NCBI GenBank assembly: GCA_016650365.1
Contig: JAENVV010000253.1
Span: 1 to 36,028, forward strand
DNA length: 36,028 bases
Source: Acidimicrobiia bacterium
Lineage (GTDB): Bacteria; Actinomycetota; Acidimicrobiia; Spongiisociales; JAENVV01
Direction of reading: 5' to 3'
A program made the translations under genes and the position numbers. Below are positions 1 to 9,270 of this stretch, piece by piece; the first letter of the stretch is position 1, and each line of letters opens with the position of its first letter. The notes under the pieces were generated by a model that was given only the letters and a program-made list of their open reading frames with translations, was not told the origin of the DNA and did no database searches.

Positions 1-494
1 GAGATTCCACTAAATTCCTGGATCTCGCCGGACCGGGCCTTCGCATACAGCCCTTTGACGTCGCGTCGTTCACAAAGCTCAAGCGGTGTATCGACGAACA
101 CTTCGATAAAGCGACCGTCCGGGTGCAGAGCGCGCACCCGACCGCGATCGGCTGCGTATGGTGAAATGAACGCGGTCAAGACGACCATCCCGGCATCCTG
201 GAATAGGCGACAGACCTCGCCAATCCGCCGAATATTCTCGGTCCGATCCTCCGGGCCGAATCCGAGATCGCGGTTGAGTCCAAAACGAATGTTGTCGCCG
301 TCGAGCACATAGGCCGCTACACCACGTTCGAGCAGGGCCCGTTCGACCGCAAAGGCAAGCGTCGATTTTCCGGAGCCGGACAGCCCCGTAAACCAGACGG
401 TAAATCCCTCATGGCCGAGGTTGGCGGCCCGCTGAGCGGCGGTCACCTGGCTTTCGCTCCGCACAATGTTCTGGGAAACCGGGCTATCAACCAC
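1..494 (-). CDS. cysC: Adenylyl-sulfate (APS) kinase, stand-alone, 3' end outside window
   Basis: It phosphorylates adenosine 5'-phosphosulfate with ATP to give PAPS, in the cytosol. Reading the minus strand from GTG at 494 gives 164 codons with no stop before the window edge. Visible motifs are the P-loop GLSGSGKST (about residues 37-45), LDGDNIR (64-70), LNRDLGF (73-79), the FISPY loop with Ser111 at the position of the E. coli phosphoserine, and [10 protein letters not shown] (132-141). Family members are about 180-200 residues, so only the C-terminal tail is missing. The GTG overlaps the end of the upstream cysNC frame by 8 bases, which suggests translational coupling. A start at the later GTG (residue 11) is possible but would shorten the N-terminus. 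It is the second APS kinase in this operon and, unlike the one fused to CysN, keeps the canonical residues. Confidence 0.9.
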   Translation of the reverse strand, partial: MVDSPVSQNIVRSESQVTAAQRAANLGHEGFTVWFTGLSGSGKSTLAFAVERALLERGVAAYVLDGDNIRFGLNRDLGFGPEDRTENIRRIGEVCRLFQDAGMVVLTAFISPYAADRGRVRALHPDGRFIEVFVDTPLELCERRDVKGLYAKARSGEIQEFSGI

Positions 495-2406
495 GGAGAA
501 AACCCCGGTCGCCCAATACTCGAAGGATCTCGCTCACACACTCAGGTACACCCTGCACCGAAGTGTCAAGCCGAAGGTCCATGTCAGTTGGCCGCTCGTA
601 AGGTGCCGAAACGCCAGGAAACTGAGCGATCTCACCCCGATCGGCTGCATCATAGAGCCCGTTCGGGTCCCTTCGGCGACACACTTCAATCGGGGTATCC
701 AGGAACACCTCGACATACCGATCGTTTCCGATCAGTTCCCTGGCCCGGCTTCGAACTTCGGCGTTGGGAGCGACTAGAGCCGCCACCGCAACAAGCCCCT
801 GATTGTTCACCAACCGGGCAACCTCAGAAACCCGGCGCAAGTTCTCCGACCGGTCCTCGGCGCTAAACCCCAGGTCACGGCTAATCCCCATGCGGATGTT
901 TTCACCGTCGAGCCGAATCGACACCTTGCCACGATCAAACAATTCACGCTCAAGAGCGGTGGCGATGGTCGACTTACCGGCCGCGGTGAGGCCGGTTAGC
1001 AAAACGGTGCAGGGCTGCTGTCCATATCGGATCGCTCGTTCGGTGTCGTCGATTCCCGATGCGTGCCGGACCAGCCCCGTCTCAGGGGCCCGATCCCAGG
1101 CCGAAGCGGCCCCGACGATCATGCCCGCTGCCACCGTGGCGTTGGTAAGGCGGTCCACGAGGATGAACGATCCCGTGTGACGGTTTTCGCCATACGGGTC
1201 GAACAGTAACTCTCGGTCCGATCGCACCGTGCATTGAGCTATGTCGTTGAGCCCCAGAACTGAAGCTTGCTGGTGTTCAAGCGTGTTGATGTCTACCCGG
1301 TGGCGGATCGCGGTGATCGTGGCATTACTGAAGCCATTCGTGGAATGCAGCAGATACTGTTGGCCGGGCTTCATTACGACGTCGGCCATCCACACGATCA
1401 TCGCATCGACATCGTGGGCTCTGTGGGGCTGATCGCCGGCTTTGACGAGAAGATCGCCGCGACTGACGTCGATCTCGTCGTTGAGCGTCACAGTCACGGC
1501 TCTGCCTGGTCCGGCTACGTCAAGATCACCATCAAACGTGACAATCCGACCGATGCTCGATCGAACACCCGAAGGAAGCGAAACGATTTCATCCCCGGGG
1601 CGTATGACGCCCGATGCAATGGTGCCTGCAAAGCCGCGGAACCCGAGATCGGGACGGACGACGAGTTGAATGGGCATCCGAAAGTGCTCGAAGTCGATCC
1701 CGGTTGCTACGTCAACGGTCTCGAGATACTCCATGAGAGGAGGACCGTTGAACCATTCCAACTCGGTCCCCGGATCAACCACATTGTCACCGAGCAGGGC
1801 CGACATCGGAAGAAAGTACGGACTCCCTAGGTCAAGTCCTTTCGAGAACTCCCGGTATTCGTGACAGATCTCGTCGAACCGATTCTCCGACCAGTCGACG
1901 AGGTCCATCTTGTTGATGGCCACAACCACGTTGCGAATCCCCAGCAGGCTGGCGATGTAGCTGTGTCGCTTCGTTTGTGGCAGGACTCCGCGACGAGCAT
2001 CGATCAAAATGATCGCCAGCTGACAGGTTGAGGCTCCGGTAACCATGTTGCGGGTGTACTGCTCGTGGCCGGGCGTGTCTGCGATGATGAACTTGCGACG
2101 AGCCGTCGAGAAATAGCGGTAGGCGACGTCGATTGTGATGCCCTGCTCGCGCTCGGCTTTAAGTCCGTCCATGAGAAGCGCCAGGTCCACTTGGTCACCG
2201 GCCGACCCCATCGTGGTCGAGTCGACCTGAAGAGTCGCCAACTGATCCTCGTAGATCATCTTCGAGTCGTGCAACAAGCGCCCGATGAGCGTCGACTTTC
2301 CATCGTCGACACTGCCGCAGGTGAGAAATCTGAGAAGGTCTTTTCTCTCGTGTTCGGCGAGATATGCCCCGATATCGGTGGCAATGAGTTCCGATTGGTG
2401 GCTCAT
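487..2406 (-). CDS. cysNC: Bifunctional sulfate adenylyltransferase subunit 1 / APS kinase (CysN-CysC fusion)
   Basis: The protein has 639 residues. The N-terminal EF-Tu-like GTPase half drives ATP sulfurylase (with CysD), and the C-terminal half is an APS kinase domain. G-motifs are visible: GSVDDGKS (31-38), REQGIT (86-91), DTPGHEQY (110-117) and NKMD (155-158). The kinase domain starts near residue 465 with the P-loop GLTAAGKST (472-480), then LDGENIR and DTPIEVC. In the substrate loop the usual ISP is replaced by VAP (Ala546), so the serine that is phosphorylated in E. coli CysC is absent. The ATG at 2406 shares one base with the cysD stop (TAATG), which fixes the start; a longer frame upstream runs inside cysD. 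It is third-to-last in the order cysD, cysNC, cysC. CysN function is very likely; activity of the fused kinase is less certain. Confidence 0.95.
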   Translation of the reverse strand: MSHQSELIATDIGAYLAEHERKDLLRFLTCGSVDDGKSTLIGRLLHDSKMIYEDQLATLQVDSTTMGSAGDQVDLALLMDGLKAEREQGITIDVAYRYFSTARRKFIIADTPGHEQYTRNMVTGASTCQLAIILIDARRGVLPQTKRHSYIASLLGIRNVVVAINKMDLVDWSENRFDEICHEYREFSKGLDLGSPYFLPMSALLGDNVVDPGTELEWFNGPPLMEYLETVDVATGIDFEHFRMPIQLVVRPDLGFRGFAGTIASGVIRPGDEIVSLPSGVRSSIGRIVTFDGDLDVAGPGRAVTVTLNDEIDVSRGDLLVKAGDQPHRAHDVDAMIVWMADVVMKPGQQYLLHSTNGFSNATITAIRHRVDINTLEHQQASVLGLNDIAQCTVRSDRELLFDPYGENRHTGSFILVDRLTNATVAAGMIVGAASAWDRAPETGLVRHASGIDDTERAIRYGQQPCTVLLTGLTAAGKSTIATALERELFDRGKVSIRLDGENIRMGISRDLGFSAEDRSENLRRVSEVARLVNNQGLVAVAALVAPNAEVRSRARELIGNDRYVEVFLDTPIEVCRRRDPNGLYDAADRGEIAQFPGVSAPYERPTDMDLRLDTSVQGVPECVSEILRVLGDRGFLRG

Positions 2407-3368
2407 TAGAAGTAGCCCTCCCGCTTCTTCTCCTCCATCGAACCTGATTGGTCGTAGTCGATGACGCGCCCCTCCCGCTCGGACCGGGTAGCAAGAAGCA
2501 TCTCCTGGATGATTTCGGGAAGCGTGCGCGCCGTGGATTCGACGGCGCCAGAGAGGGGATAACACCCCAAGGTACGAAAGCGGACCGACCGCATTTGTGG
2601 GGTTTCGCCCTCGTCGAATCGGAACCGGTCGTCATCGACCATAATGAGAACTCCATCCCGTTCTACAACGGGCCTGACCGCCGAAAAATAGAGCGGGACG
2701 ATCGGTATTTCCTCAAGGTAGATGTACTGCCAGACATCCAGTTCGGTCCAGTTGCTGATGGGAAAGACCCGGATACTTTCGCCTTTGCTGACCCGACCGT
2801 TGTACAGATTCCATAGTTCCGGCCTCTGATTCTTCGGATCCCACCGGTGGTGCTCGTCACGAAAGCTGAACACCCGCTCCTTGGCCCTCGACTTCTCCTC
2901 ATCGCGCCGGGCTCCGCCAAAGGCCGCGTCATAACGCCCGGCCGTCAGCGCCTGCTTGAGTGCCTGGGTCTTCATAATATCGGTGTAATTCTTGGAGCCG
3001 TGATCGAACGGATTGATACCCCTGACAATCCCGTCCTGGTTGGTGTGCACGAGGAGTTCCAATCCGAGTTCCGCTGCCATGCGGTCTCGAAAGGCGATCA
3101 TCTCTTTGAATTTCCAGGTTGTGTCGATGTGAAGCAGCGGGAAAGGAATCTTGGCAGGATGAAACGCCTTTCGAGCCAGGTGAAGCAACACCGTGGAGTC
3201 TTTCCCAATCGAGTAAAGCATGACCGGCTTTTCGAACTGAGCAACCACTTCCCGAATGATGTATATGCTCTCTGCTTCCAGCTGCTTGAGATGGGTCAAC
3301 CGAAGCTCCGGGGGAATCACGAGATCAGGCACCGTAGCCACCATCCACTCGAAACAAAACTGCGCCAT
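2406..3368 (-). CDS. cysD: Sulfate adenylyltransferase subunit 2
   Basis: This is the catalytic subunit of ATP sulfurylase, which forms APS from ATP and sulfate. It has 320 residues against about 300 in the family, with an N-terminal extension of some 20 residues before the conserved [13 protein letters not shown] segment. The PP-loop signature appears as [14 protein letters not shown] (about 51-64). It is followed by [13 protein letters not shown], then [14 protein letters not shown], and the C-terminal REGYF. A second in-frame ATG at codon 9 (3344) is a possible alternative start. The stop overlaps the start of cysNC by one base, so the two subunits are likely translationally coupled. It is the first gene of the sulfate activation operon; the 121 bases separating it from the upstream Rieske gene must hold its promoter, though I see no convincing -10/-35. 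Confidence 0.95.
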   Translation of the reverse strand: MAQFCFEWMVATVPDLVIPPELRLTHLKQLEAESIYIIREVVAQFEKPVMLYSIGKDSTVLLHLARKAFHPAKIPFPLLHIDTTWKFKEMIAFRDRMAAELGLELLVHTNQDGIVRGINPFDHGSKNYTDIMKTQALKQALTAGRYDAAFGGARRDEEKSRAKERVFSFRDEHHRWDPKNQRPELWNLYNGRVSKGESIRVFPISNWTELDVWQYIYLEEIPIVPLYFSAVRPVVERDGVLIMVDDDRFRFDEGETPQMRSVRFRTLGCYPLSGAVESTARTLPEIIQEMLLATRSEREGRVIDYDQSGSMEEKKREGYF

Positions 3369-3489
3369 CGACTTCGACCTGCACCTGGCATTGTGATCAC
3401 TACCCCCTGACTACGGCCAACATCCTACGCGACCACTATCCGTTTGAACATTCGACCGGCGCCCGGTCCTATCCCGACCAATGTGGGAC

Positions 3490-4695
3490 TCATAGAACCG
3501 TTTCGTCCAACCCGTCCATATACGGGTCCCATTCGATCAGGGGAGGCGGCACGAATCCCTCGCCGAGATAGGCACGACCGATCATGGCGTGGAACTTCGC
3601 CAGCGACGACTCCCAAGAACTGAGCGGACCCGGCTGGAAACCCCGGTTTGACGCCCCTCGCTGAACCCCCTCGCAGGCCGCCCAATCTTCCTGATTGGTT
3701 TGATCCCAGAAATCGACGGCATACGAGGGATCAAAGTCATCCTGCCCGGCTACTTCGGGAGCAAAAAGCCATTCGCAAACGATACGGGTCTTCCCGGTAG
3801 ATGCCGGGGTCAGCGTGTGGGTCATGATGTAGTCCGGATGGGCGCTGATGAACAGATTCGGCATGACGAGCAGGTAAAGAACCTCGCGTTCAAGTCCAGG
3901 ATCAAGATTTCGAAACCGGGGCAGTCGCCGCTCCCCACTAAAGGACATAGTCTCGGCCTGGGGCTTGAGATCCATGGTCCCGCCGCACCACATGCCGTCA
4001 GAGGGAATCGTACGACCACTGCTTGGCGGGCTGACCTCGCAGAGGGCCGGATGGATGGTGGTGCAGTGATAACACTCAAGGTAGTTCTCGGCTATGAGTT
4101 TCCAATTGGCCGCGACTTCGTATTCGTGTTTGACGGCGCTGACCAGTCGTACGGGCTCGTAAGATGCCAGGACCTTCCCGAGCGAACCAAGGGTCGCTTC
4201 GAGCGTGTCGCCGTCGCCCGAGCTATTGACGAACAACCAGCCGAGCCATTCCCCGACCCGGACCGATTGAAGAGGCCAGTCCGCAAGATCGAATCCAGGG
4301 CTCTGGGTGAGAGTGGGGGCAGTGCGCAGGGTTCCGTCGAGCCGATACGCCCATGAATGGTACGGGCATCGAATCTGGCGAGCATCGATCCGCTCACCGA
4401 CGGCGAGCAACTCATGACCGCGATGCCGACACACGTTCGAGAACGCGGCGACTTGTCCATCGGGCTGCCGGGAAAGCAGAATCGTCTCTGCTCCTAGTTC
4501 CATCGCTCGTAGCTGGCCGGGGGAGAGCAGGTCGTCGAGTCGGCCGAGACAGACCCAACCGCCTTCGAACAACTCCTCCTGCTCCCAGGCGAATAAGCCA
4601 TGGGACGAATAGGCATCTGCTGGCAGCGTCCGGCTTTGACCGCCACGCAGGAGGAGCTTCTCGATGGTTTCTGTGGGAAGCGGGGCTGGATTCAT
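3490..4695 (-). CDS. Rieske [2Fe-2S] non-heme iron oxygenase, alpha subunit; likely demethylase
   Basis: The protein has 401 residues from ATG 4695, chosen because AAGGTG lies 6 bases upstream; the frame opens at ATG 4722 (410 residues). The Rieske cluster motif C-x-H (C89, H91) and C-x-x-H (C110, H113) is intact. The catalytic mononuclear iron motif ENYLECYHC-x3-H (about 203-215) and a later FWDQTNQEDW segment supplying the Asp ligand are also present. That last segment and the downstream GP-S-WE pattern resemble the glycine betaine/stachydrine/choline oxygenase branch rather than benzoate-type dioxygenases. The enzyme would use O2 and electrons from a separate reductase (not encoded here) to oxidise an N-methyl group, releasing formaldehyde. 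It is divergent from a GcvT-like gene across 170 bases. The substrate is inferred from family resemblance only. Confidence 0.85.
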   Translation of the reverse strand: MNPAPLPTETIEKLLLRGGQSRTLPADAYSSHGLFAWEQEELFEGGWVCLGRLDDLLSPGQLRAMELGAETILLSRQPDGQVAAFSNVCRHRGHELLAVGERIDARQIRCPYHSWAYRLDGTLRTAPTLTQSPGFDLADWPLQSVRVGEWLGWLFVNSSGDGDTLEATLGSLGKVLASYEPVRLVSAVKHEYEVAANWKLIAENYLECYHCTTIHPALCEVSPPSSGRTIPSDGMWCGGTMDLKPQAETMSFSGERRLPRFRNLDPGLEREVLYLLVMPNLFISAHPDYIMTHTLTPASTGKTRIVCEWLFAPEVAGQDDFDPSYAVDFWDQTNQEDWAACEGVQRGASNRGFQPGPLSSWESSLAKFHAMIGRAYLGEGFVPPPLIEWDPYMDGLDETVL

Positions 4696-4865
4696 TCCGG
4701 TCACCTTACGCCATTTCGCCATGCTGTAGCCGCTTCAAACGTCCCCTTCGGGATGACGATGAACGGCCCGTGTGAGCAGGCCGATCGGCAGGTAGCTAGC
4801 CTCACCAAACATGTTCAGTCGGTCAGCTCAGCGCGTCAATCTCGTAGCTCGTTCTAGGAGAGGCA

Positions 4866-6062
4866 ATGGTCCGTTACACCGCCTTTCATGACCGAACGAG
4901 GGCACTGAACACCACCGAACTGTGGTCTCATTGGGCCGGGTACCTTGCTGCGGACCGGTATCAACTCTCGGAGAAGTTCGAGTACTTCGCCATTCGCAAT
5001 AGCGTTGGCATGTTCGACACCTCTCCGCTCTACAAATACCGGATTCAGGGCGGCGATGCGGAGACATTTCTGGCAGGCCTACTTACCAGGAACATCCGTA
5101 AATGCCGGCCGGGCAACGCCCAGTACACCATCTGGTGCGACGACAACGGATTCATCATCGAAGACGGCGTGATCATTCGGCAATCGGAAACGGAATTTCT
5201 GCTGAGTACCGCCGAGCCAAACCTCGCCTACTTCGAGGATCGAATCGGCCGACTCCAGGTGACCATCGACGATATTTCCGACGACATGGCTGCCCTGGCG
5301 GTCCAGGGTCCCCGTTCGAAGACGATCCTGACTGAACTGATTCCCGAAGTAGCCGGGCTCGGCTACTTCCAGGCGACCGAAGCCAAGATTGGTGAAGCGC
5401 CCGTCGTCATCTCGCGAACAGGTTTCACCGGTGATCTCGGTTACGAAATTTGGGTGGAAAACGATTATGGGCTCGCTGTCTGGGACGCGGTTGCACGGGC
5501 CGGCGAAGGCTATGGCATTCTCCCGTTCGGAACGACTGCTCTCCTGATGGCTCGGATCGAAGCCGGGCTGGCCCTCATCGACGTGGACTTCTCGTCGTCT
5601 CGCTATGCATGGACCGATGCGGATCGAACGACGCCGATGGAATTGGGGCTTGGATGGATGGTACGCGACATCGACGATGGCGACCGCCAGTTCATCGGCC
5701 GTCGGGCCATCCTGCGCGAGATGGTCGCTGGATCTCGCTGGAACTTGATCGGGTTGCTGATCGACTGGAGGGACTGGTTCGACGTGTATGACCGCAACGG
5801 TCTCGTTCCGCCCAAAGACCACTTGCCCCATGAGTCCGAGTCAATCCTGTACGACGCGACAGACCAGCCGGTGGGCTACGCAACAAGCTTGATGTACTCG
5901 CCAATGGTCCAGCGACATATTGCCATCGCCCGGGTTCAACCGGAGCTGGCGGTTCCCGGCAATCAAGTCAACATGGAAGTCACCATTAACCACACGTGGC
6001 AACAGGTCAAAGCCCAGACAACCCGGATGCCCTTCTACAACCCACCCCACAAGACTGCATAA
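4866..6062 (+). CDS. GcvT-like aminomethyltransferase / folate-dependent demethylase
   Basis: The protein has 398 residues. It belongs to the glycine-cleavage T-protein fold family, whose members (GcvT, DmdA, the dimethylglycine and sarcosine demethylases) move a one-carbon unit from an N- or S-methyl substrate to tetrahydrofolate. Recognisable stretches are SVGMFDTSPLYKYRIQG near residue 50, LLTRNI, AVQGP-S (about 145), SRTGFTGDLGYEIW (about 182-195, the most conserved T-protein signature) and the C-terminal barrel with GLGWMVR and FIGRRAI. It starts at ATG 4866 behind AGGAGAGG. The flavoprotein gene follows after 9 bases, so the two form an operon. There are no GcvH, GcvP or Lpd genes nearby, so this is unlikely to be the glycine-cleavage T-protein itself. 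The substrate is unknown; a methylated amine or sulfonium is inferred. Confidence 0.85.
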   Translation: MVRYTAFHDRTRALNTTELWSHWAGYLAADRYQLSEKFEYFAIRNSVGMFDTSPLYKYRIQGGDAETFLAGLLTRNIRKCRPGNAQYTIWCDDNGFIIEDGVIIRQSETEFLLSTAEPNLAYFEDRIGRLQVTIDDISDDMAALAVQGPRSKTILTELIPEVAGLGYFQATEAKIGEAPVVISRTGFTGDLGYEIWVENDYGLAVWDAVARAGEGYGILPFGTTALLMARIEAGLALIDVDFSSSRYAWTDADRTTPMELGLGWMVRDIDDGDRQFIGRRAILREMVAGSRWNLIGLLIDWRDWFDVYDRNGLVPPKDHLPHESESILYDATDQPVGYATSLMYSPMVQRHIAIARVQPELAVPGNQVNMEVTINHTWQQVKAQTTRMPFYNPPHKTA

Positions 6063-6071
6063 GGACTGCGC

Positions 6072-7664
6072 ATGGCAATGGATCGAACCTATGACGCCAT
6101 TATCGTCGGAGGGGGCCACAACGGATTGGTGAATGGGGCCTACCTCGCCAAGACTGGACTCAAGACGCTCATCATCGAGCGACGGCATCTGGTCGGAGGG
6201 GCGGCGATCACCGAGGAGCTACACCCCGGATTCTCGTTCACCACGTTTTCTTATGCGCTGAGCCTGCTGCGACCCGACATCATTCAGGAGCTCGAACTCG
6301 TCAAGCACGGCTTCAAACCGCTACTCATGGAGTCAACGTTCGCTCCCATGAAAGACGGAAACTATCTCCTGTTGGGGCAGGACCACCAGGCCAACATCGC
6401 CGAGATTCGTCGACACTCCAAGCACGACGCAGACGCGTACGACCAGTATTCGCATGACGTAAATCGGGTATGCCGGGCGATCAAGCCGCTCCTCGATAAC
6501 ATACCGCCCGATATCACCAGCCGGGATCCGGAAGAACTCATCCGGATGGCAACTCTCGCTCAACACATGCGCGATCTGGACCCGGCGGTTCTCCACAATG
6601 CAGTTCGTCTGCTGACAGGCAGCGCAGCCGACTTTCTTGATGACTATTTCGACAGCGAAATACTCAAAGCGACGCTTGCCTCTTCGGGCATCATCGGGAC
6701 AAAAGTCGGTCCGATGTCTCAGGGTTCGGGTCTCGTTTTGCTCTACCACAAGATGGGAGAGCACGACGGTGATCAGTCTTCATGGGCGTTCCACAAAGGT
6801 GGCAACGGGGGCTTCACCCAGGTCCTCGCCAGGGCGTTCGAGTCATACGGTGGCGAGATCAGTCTCGAATCGCCCGTTGCCGCGGTAATCACCAGTAACG
6901 GCAGAGCCCGCGGCGTGGCGCTCGAAGATGGGACTGAGTTCAAAGCAGACATCGTCGTAAGTGCCCTTGACCCCCGGCGCACGTTCCTCGAGTTGGTGGA
7001 CCCACGCGAGCTTCCGTCAGATCTCGTGGAAAACATCAACCGCTTCCGATTCCAGGGAACCTCTGCAAAGGTCAATTTCGCTCTCGATGGTTTGCCAAGG
7101 TACCCGGCTCTCGGGAATCGCGGAGACCAGTTTCGCGGGTTCACCAATATCGGACCAACCATCGATTATCTCGAGCGGGCGTTTGATGACGCCAAGTACG
7201 GCTGGTACTCCAAGCAGCCGTACATCGATGCCTGTTTCCAATCCACGATCGATCCCGACATGGCTCCGCCCGGTAAACACGTGATGTCGGGATTCATCCA
7301 ATATGCCCCGTACGAACTGAAGGGGAGTGACTGGGACACCGAGCGCGAGACTTTCGGGGATACGGTCCAGGCCGTGCTCGAGTCACATTTTCCCGGATTT
7401 GGGGACCTGGTTCTCCACCGCGAAGTCGTAACACCCCTTGACATTGAACGGGTCGTGGGTCTATCGGAAGGTAACATTTTCGGAGGAGAGTTCCTCGCCC
7501 CACAGATGTTCTTTTTCCGACCTGCTCCCGGCTGGAACCAATATCGGACTCCGATCGAGGGCTATTACCAATGCGGCTCTGGAACTCACCCCGGCGGCTG
7601 CGTCATGGGGGCGCCAGGGAAACTGGCGGCAGCGCAGATCCTCAAGGACCAACAGCATCCCTAA
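6072..7664 (+). CDS. FAD-dependent oxidoreductase, PYROXD2 / phytoene-desaturase-like
   Basis: The protein has 530 residues. The N-terminus carries the dinucleotide-binding motif DAIIVGGGHNGL (about 8-19), then LIIERRHLVGGAA with the acidic residue that binds the ribose of FAD. The C-terminus has the second FAD contact, in YQCGSGTHPGGCVMGAPG (about 500-517). The length and the GTHPGG pattern match the NAD(P)/FAD-dependent oxidoreductase family that includes PYROXD2, rather than true carotenoid desaturases, and no crtB-like gene is nearby. It starts at ATG 6072 behind AAGGA, 9 bases after the GcvT-like gene. In this context it may oxidise an amine or a one-carbon intermediate produced by the Rieske and GcvT-like enzymes. 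That role is inference from neighbourhood. Confidence 0.85.
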   Translation: MAMDRTYDAIIVGGGHNGLVNGAYLAKTGLKTLIIERRHLVGGAAITEELHPGFSFTTFSYALSLLRPDIIQELELVKHGFKPLLMESTFAPMKDGNYLLLGQDHQANIAEIRRHSKHDADAYDQYSHDVNRVCRAIKPLLDNIPPDITSRDPEELIRMATLAQHMRDLDPAVLHNAVRLLTGSAADFLDDYFDSEILKATLASSGIIGTKVGPMSQGSGLVLLYHKMGEHDGDQSSWAFHKGGNGGFTQVLARAFESYGGEISLESPVAAVITSNGRARGVALEDGTEFKADIVVSALDPRRTFLELVDPRELPSDLVENINRFRFQGTSAKVNFALDGLPRYPALGNRGDQFRGFTNIGPTIDYLERAFDDAKYGWYSKQPYIDACFQSTIDPDMAPPGKHVMSGFIQYAPYELKGSDWDTERETFGDTVQAVLESHFPGFGDLVLHREVVTPLDIERVVGLSEGNIFGGEFLAPQMFFFRPAPGWNQYRTPIEGYYQCGSGTHPGGCVMGAPGKLAAAQILKDQQHP

Positions 7665-7769
7665 TTCGGGTCCGCCGTGGGCTCGGTATCGATACTTCCG
7701 TCGTCTCGCCTAGCCGGGGAGATCCGCACTACCGGCGGGGATACTGGATGCCTGCACCCCCGGAAACGA

Positions 7770-8906
7770 TCACCGGAGTTCGGCGACCATCGCCCTGGCT
7801 ACCCAGTCGTCAATGTCGGCCGGCACCGGCTGATCGCCGACCGAACAACTCGCCGGGTCGATCGCCAGACGTTCGAGGCACAACGCTTGCAGGCTGAACC
7901 CGAGGTCCATGATTTCGATCGAGTTTCCCCGGCTACCGGTCACCGCCAGATTCACCATTCGCCCTTGGGCGACCACATCGATCGACCCACCCGATGCGAA
8001 CCGATAGCGGGTTATGTCGGCACCCCGATCGCTTGGCACAGCAACCTTGCGAAGTCCTTCGACGTCAATTTCGTTGTCGAAATGGCCGGCGTTGGCGAGC
8101 ACCGCATTCGGTTTCATCCGTTCCATGTCTTCAACAGAAATGACATGAGCGTGTCCTGTTGCCGACACGAAAAGGTCACCAAGCGACGCCTCCTCCTCCA
8201 TGGTTGAGACCGCATAACCATCGATCGCCGCTTCGAGCGCCTTGATGGAATCCGGCTCGATCACAACGATATCGGCACCGGCGGCTCGTCCATATTGGGC
8301 GATGCCTCGACCGCACCAGCCGTAACCAAGCACGACCAACCGACGTCGATGCAGCAGAAGATTCGTAGCCGACCTGATCGACTCCACGACGGACTGGCCA
8401 ACCCCATGCTTGTTCTCAACGATCGCTTTCAGAGGACTGTCGTTGATGACAAGCACCGGGAATGGCACTCGACCCCGGAGCGACCCTCGCAATGTGATCG
8501 CGCCAGAGGTGGTCTCTTCGGTCGCCCCGAGCGGGGATTGATTGTCCTCAACAAGAAGTTCGATCATTTCCGCCCCGTTGTCGAGCGCCAGGTCAGGGCG
8601 CTCCGCCACAAGACGATGAAGGTTGGAGGCGATCGTCACATCGTCATCGGCTCGACTCCCGAACACTTCGATTCCGAGGTTCCGGAGGTACCCGGCGAGG
8701 AGATCGTCCGTCGTGCCTTTGTTGCCCATCGCTACGACCCGGGCACCGCCACCGACCAGCGCCCGTATCAGGACCCCGGTTTTCGGCTCGACGTGGATGC
8801 GAACCGCAATGGTCAGACCCTCGAACGGCCGTTCCTCGCTGAAACGACGTGCGATTGCCCTCAGAATGGGCATGTGGTCCGAAACGAACCCCATCCGACC
8901 ATCCAT
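7770..8906 (-). CDS. S-adenosylhomocysteine hydrolase-like protein, short (archaeal-type) form
   Basis: The protein has about 378 residues from ATG 8906, preceded by GGGGGAA; the frame opens 15 bases earlier at ATG 8921. Adenosylhomocysteinase cleaves SAH to adenosine and homocysteine with a bound NAD. Seen here are DNGAEMIEL, VINDSPLKAIVENKHGVGQS (where the usual K-x3-D-N reads K-x3-E-N), the NAD motif VLGYGWCGRGIA, VSATGHAHVI and NAGHFDNEID. The length, near 380 rather than about 430-470, is that of the archaeal/Thermotoga type lacking the 40-residue insertion. It converges on the flavoprotein gene, in a neighbourhood of methyl-transfer enzymes. Some short-type relatives act on S-inosylhomocysteine, which cannot be excluded. 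I leave the symbol blank for that reason. Confidence 0.85.
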   Translation of the reverse strand: MDGRMGFVSDHMPILRAIARRFSEERPFEGLTIAVRIHVEPKTGVLIRALVGGGARVVAMGNKGTTDDLLAGYLRNLGIEVFGSRADDDVTIASNLHRLVAERPDLALDNGAEMIELLVEDNQSPLGATEETTSGAITLRGSLRGRVPFPVLVINDSPLKAIVENKHGVGQSVVESIRSATNLLLHRRRLVVLGYGWCGRGIAQYGRAAGADIVVIEPDSIKALEAAIDGYAVSTMEEEASLGDLFVSATGHAHVISVEDMERMKPNAVLANAGHFDNEIDVEGLRKVAVPSDRGADITRYRFASGGSIDVVAQGRMVNLAVTGSRGNSIEIMDLGFSLQALCLERLAIDPASCSVGDQPVPADIDDWVARAMVAELR

Positions 8907-8962
8907 TGCCTGTTCCCCCATGCACCGAGCCTAGATCGTTCGGTACCGGCACACCGTCGGAG

Positions 8963-9175
8963 TCACCCGGCTCGGCGACGACGCTGGCGCCAAAACGCCA
9001 CTACGCCACCGATGACAACTCCGGCAGGAATCAGAAATACTGTCGTAACCGCGGCAGCTGCCAGGTCACCGAAGCCACTATTCGGGGCCAGAGCGATGGC
9101 AACAAGACCGATTCCGAGTCCCATGAGGGCACCCAAAACGGCGCCGATAATGACCTTCACCGGGGTCGATTGCAC
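8963..9175 (-). CDS. Small two-helix membrane protein, unknown function
   Basis: A hypothetical protein of about 70 residues starting at GTG 9175, which has AGGAG 8 bases upstream; an ATG further upstream at 9205 has no such site. Two hydrophobic segments (VIIGAVLGALMGLGIGLVAIALA and AAAVTTVFLIPAGVVIGGVVAFW, residues about 8-30 and 38-60) are followed by a very basic tail, RQRRRRAG, so the C-terminus probably faces the cytoplasm. The glycine-rich first helix resembles small glycine-zipper membrane proteins. It lies between the SAH hydrolase and SLH-protein genes in the same direction, with about 95 bases to the former. I do not recognise a family. Confidence 0.6.
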   Translation of the reverse strand: MQSTPVKVIIGAVLGALMGLGIGLVAIALAPNSGFGDLAAAAVTTVFLIPAGVVIGGVVAFWRQRRRRAG

Positions 9176-9270
9176 GCACTGATCTCCTAGATGGAAGCAG
9201 TGCACACGTTAGTTCACTCGATCACCGTGGGCGCGTAGATCGCCGGTAAGTTGAGGTTGTGTCGGCACGG

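Noticed and set aside
411-866. Plus-strand frame of 151 codons opposite the cys genes
   Set aside because: It lies antisense to the well-supported CysC and CysNC frames and has low-complexity, arginine/proline-rich translation with no family features.
5079-5831. Minus-strand frame of 250 codons inside the GcvT-like gene
   Set aside because: Antisense shadow of a strongly conserved protein; no ribosome site or recognisable motif.
4866-6062. Glycine-cleavage T-protein (gcvT) assignment
   Set aside because: No gcvH, gcvP or lpd nearby, and the linkage to a Rieske oxygenase and a flavoprotein points to a different methyl donor.
6072-7664. Carotenoid desaturase (crtI) assignment for the flavoprotein
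   Set aside because: No phytoene synthase or other carotenoid gene is near, and the C-terminal motif and length fit PYROXD2-like oxidoreductases better.
8295-9182. Plus-strand frame of 295 codons opposite the SAH hydrolase
   Set aside because: Shadow of the minus-strand gene; composition is that of reversed high-GC codons, with no domain.
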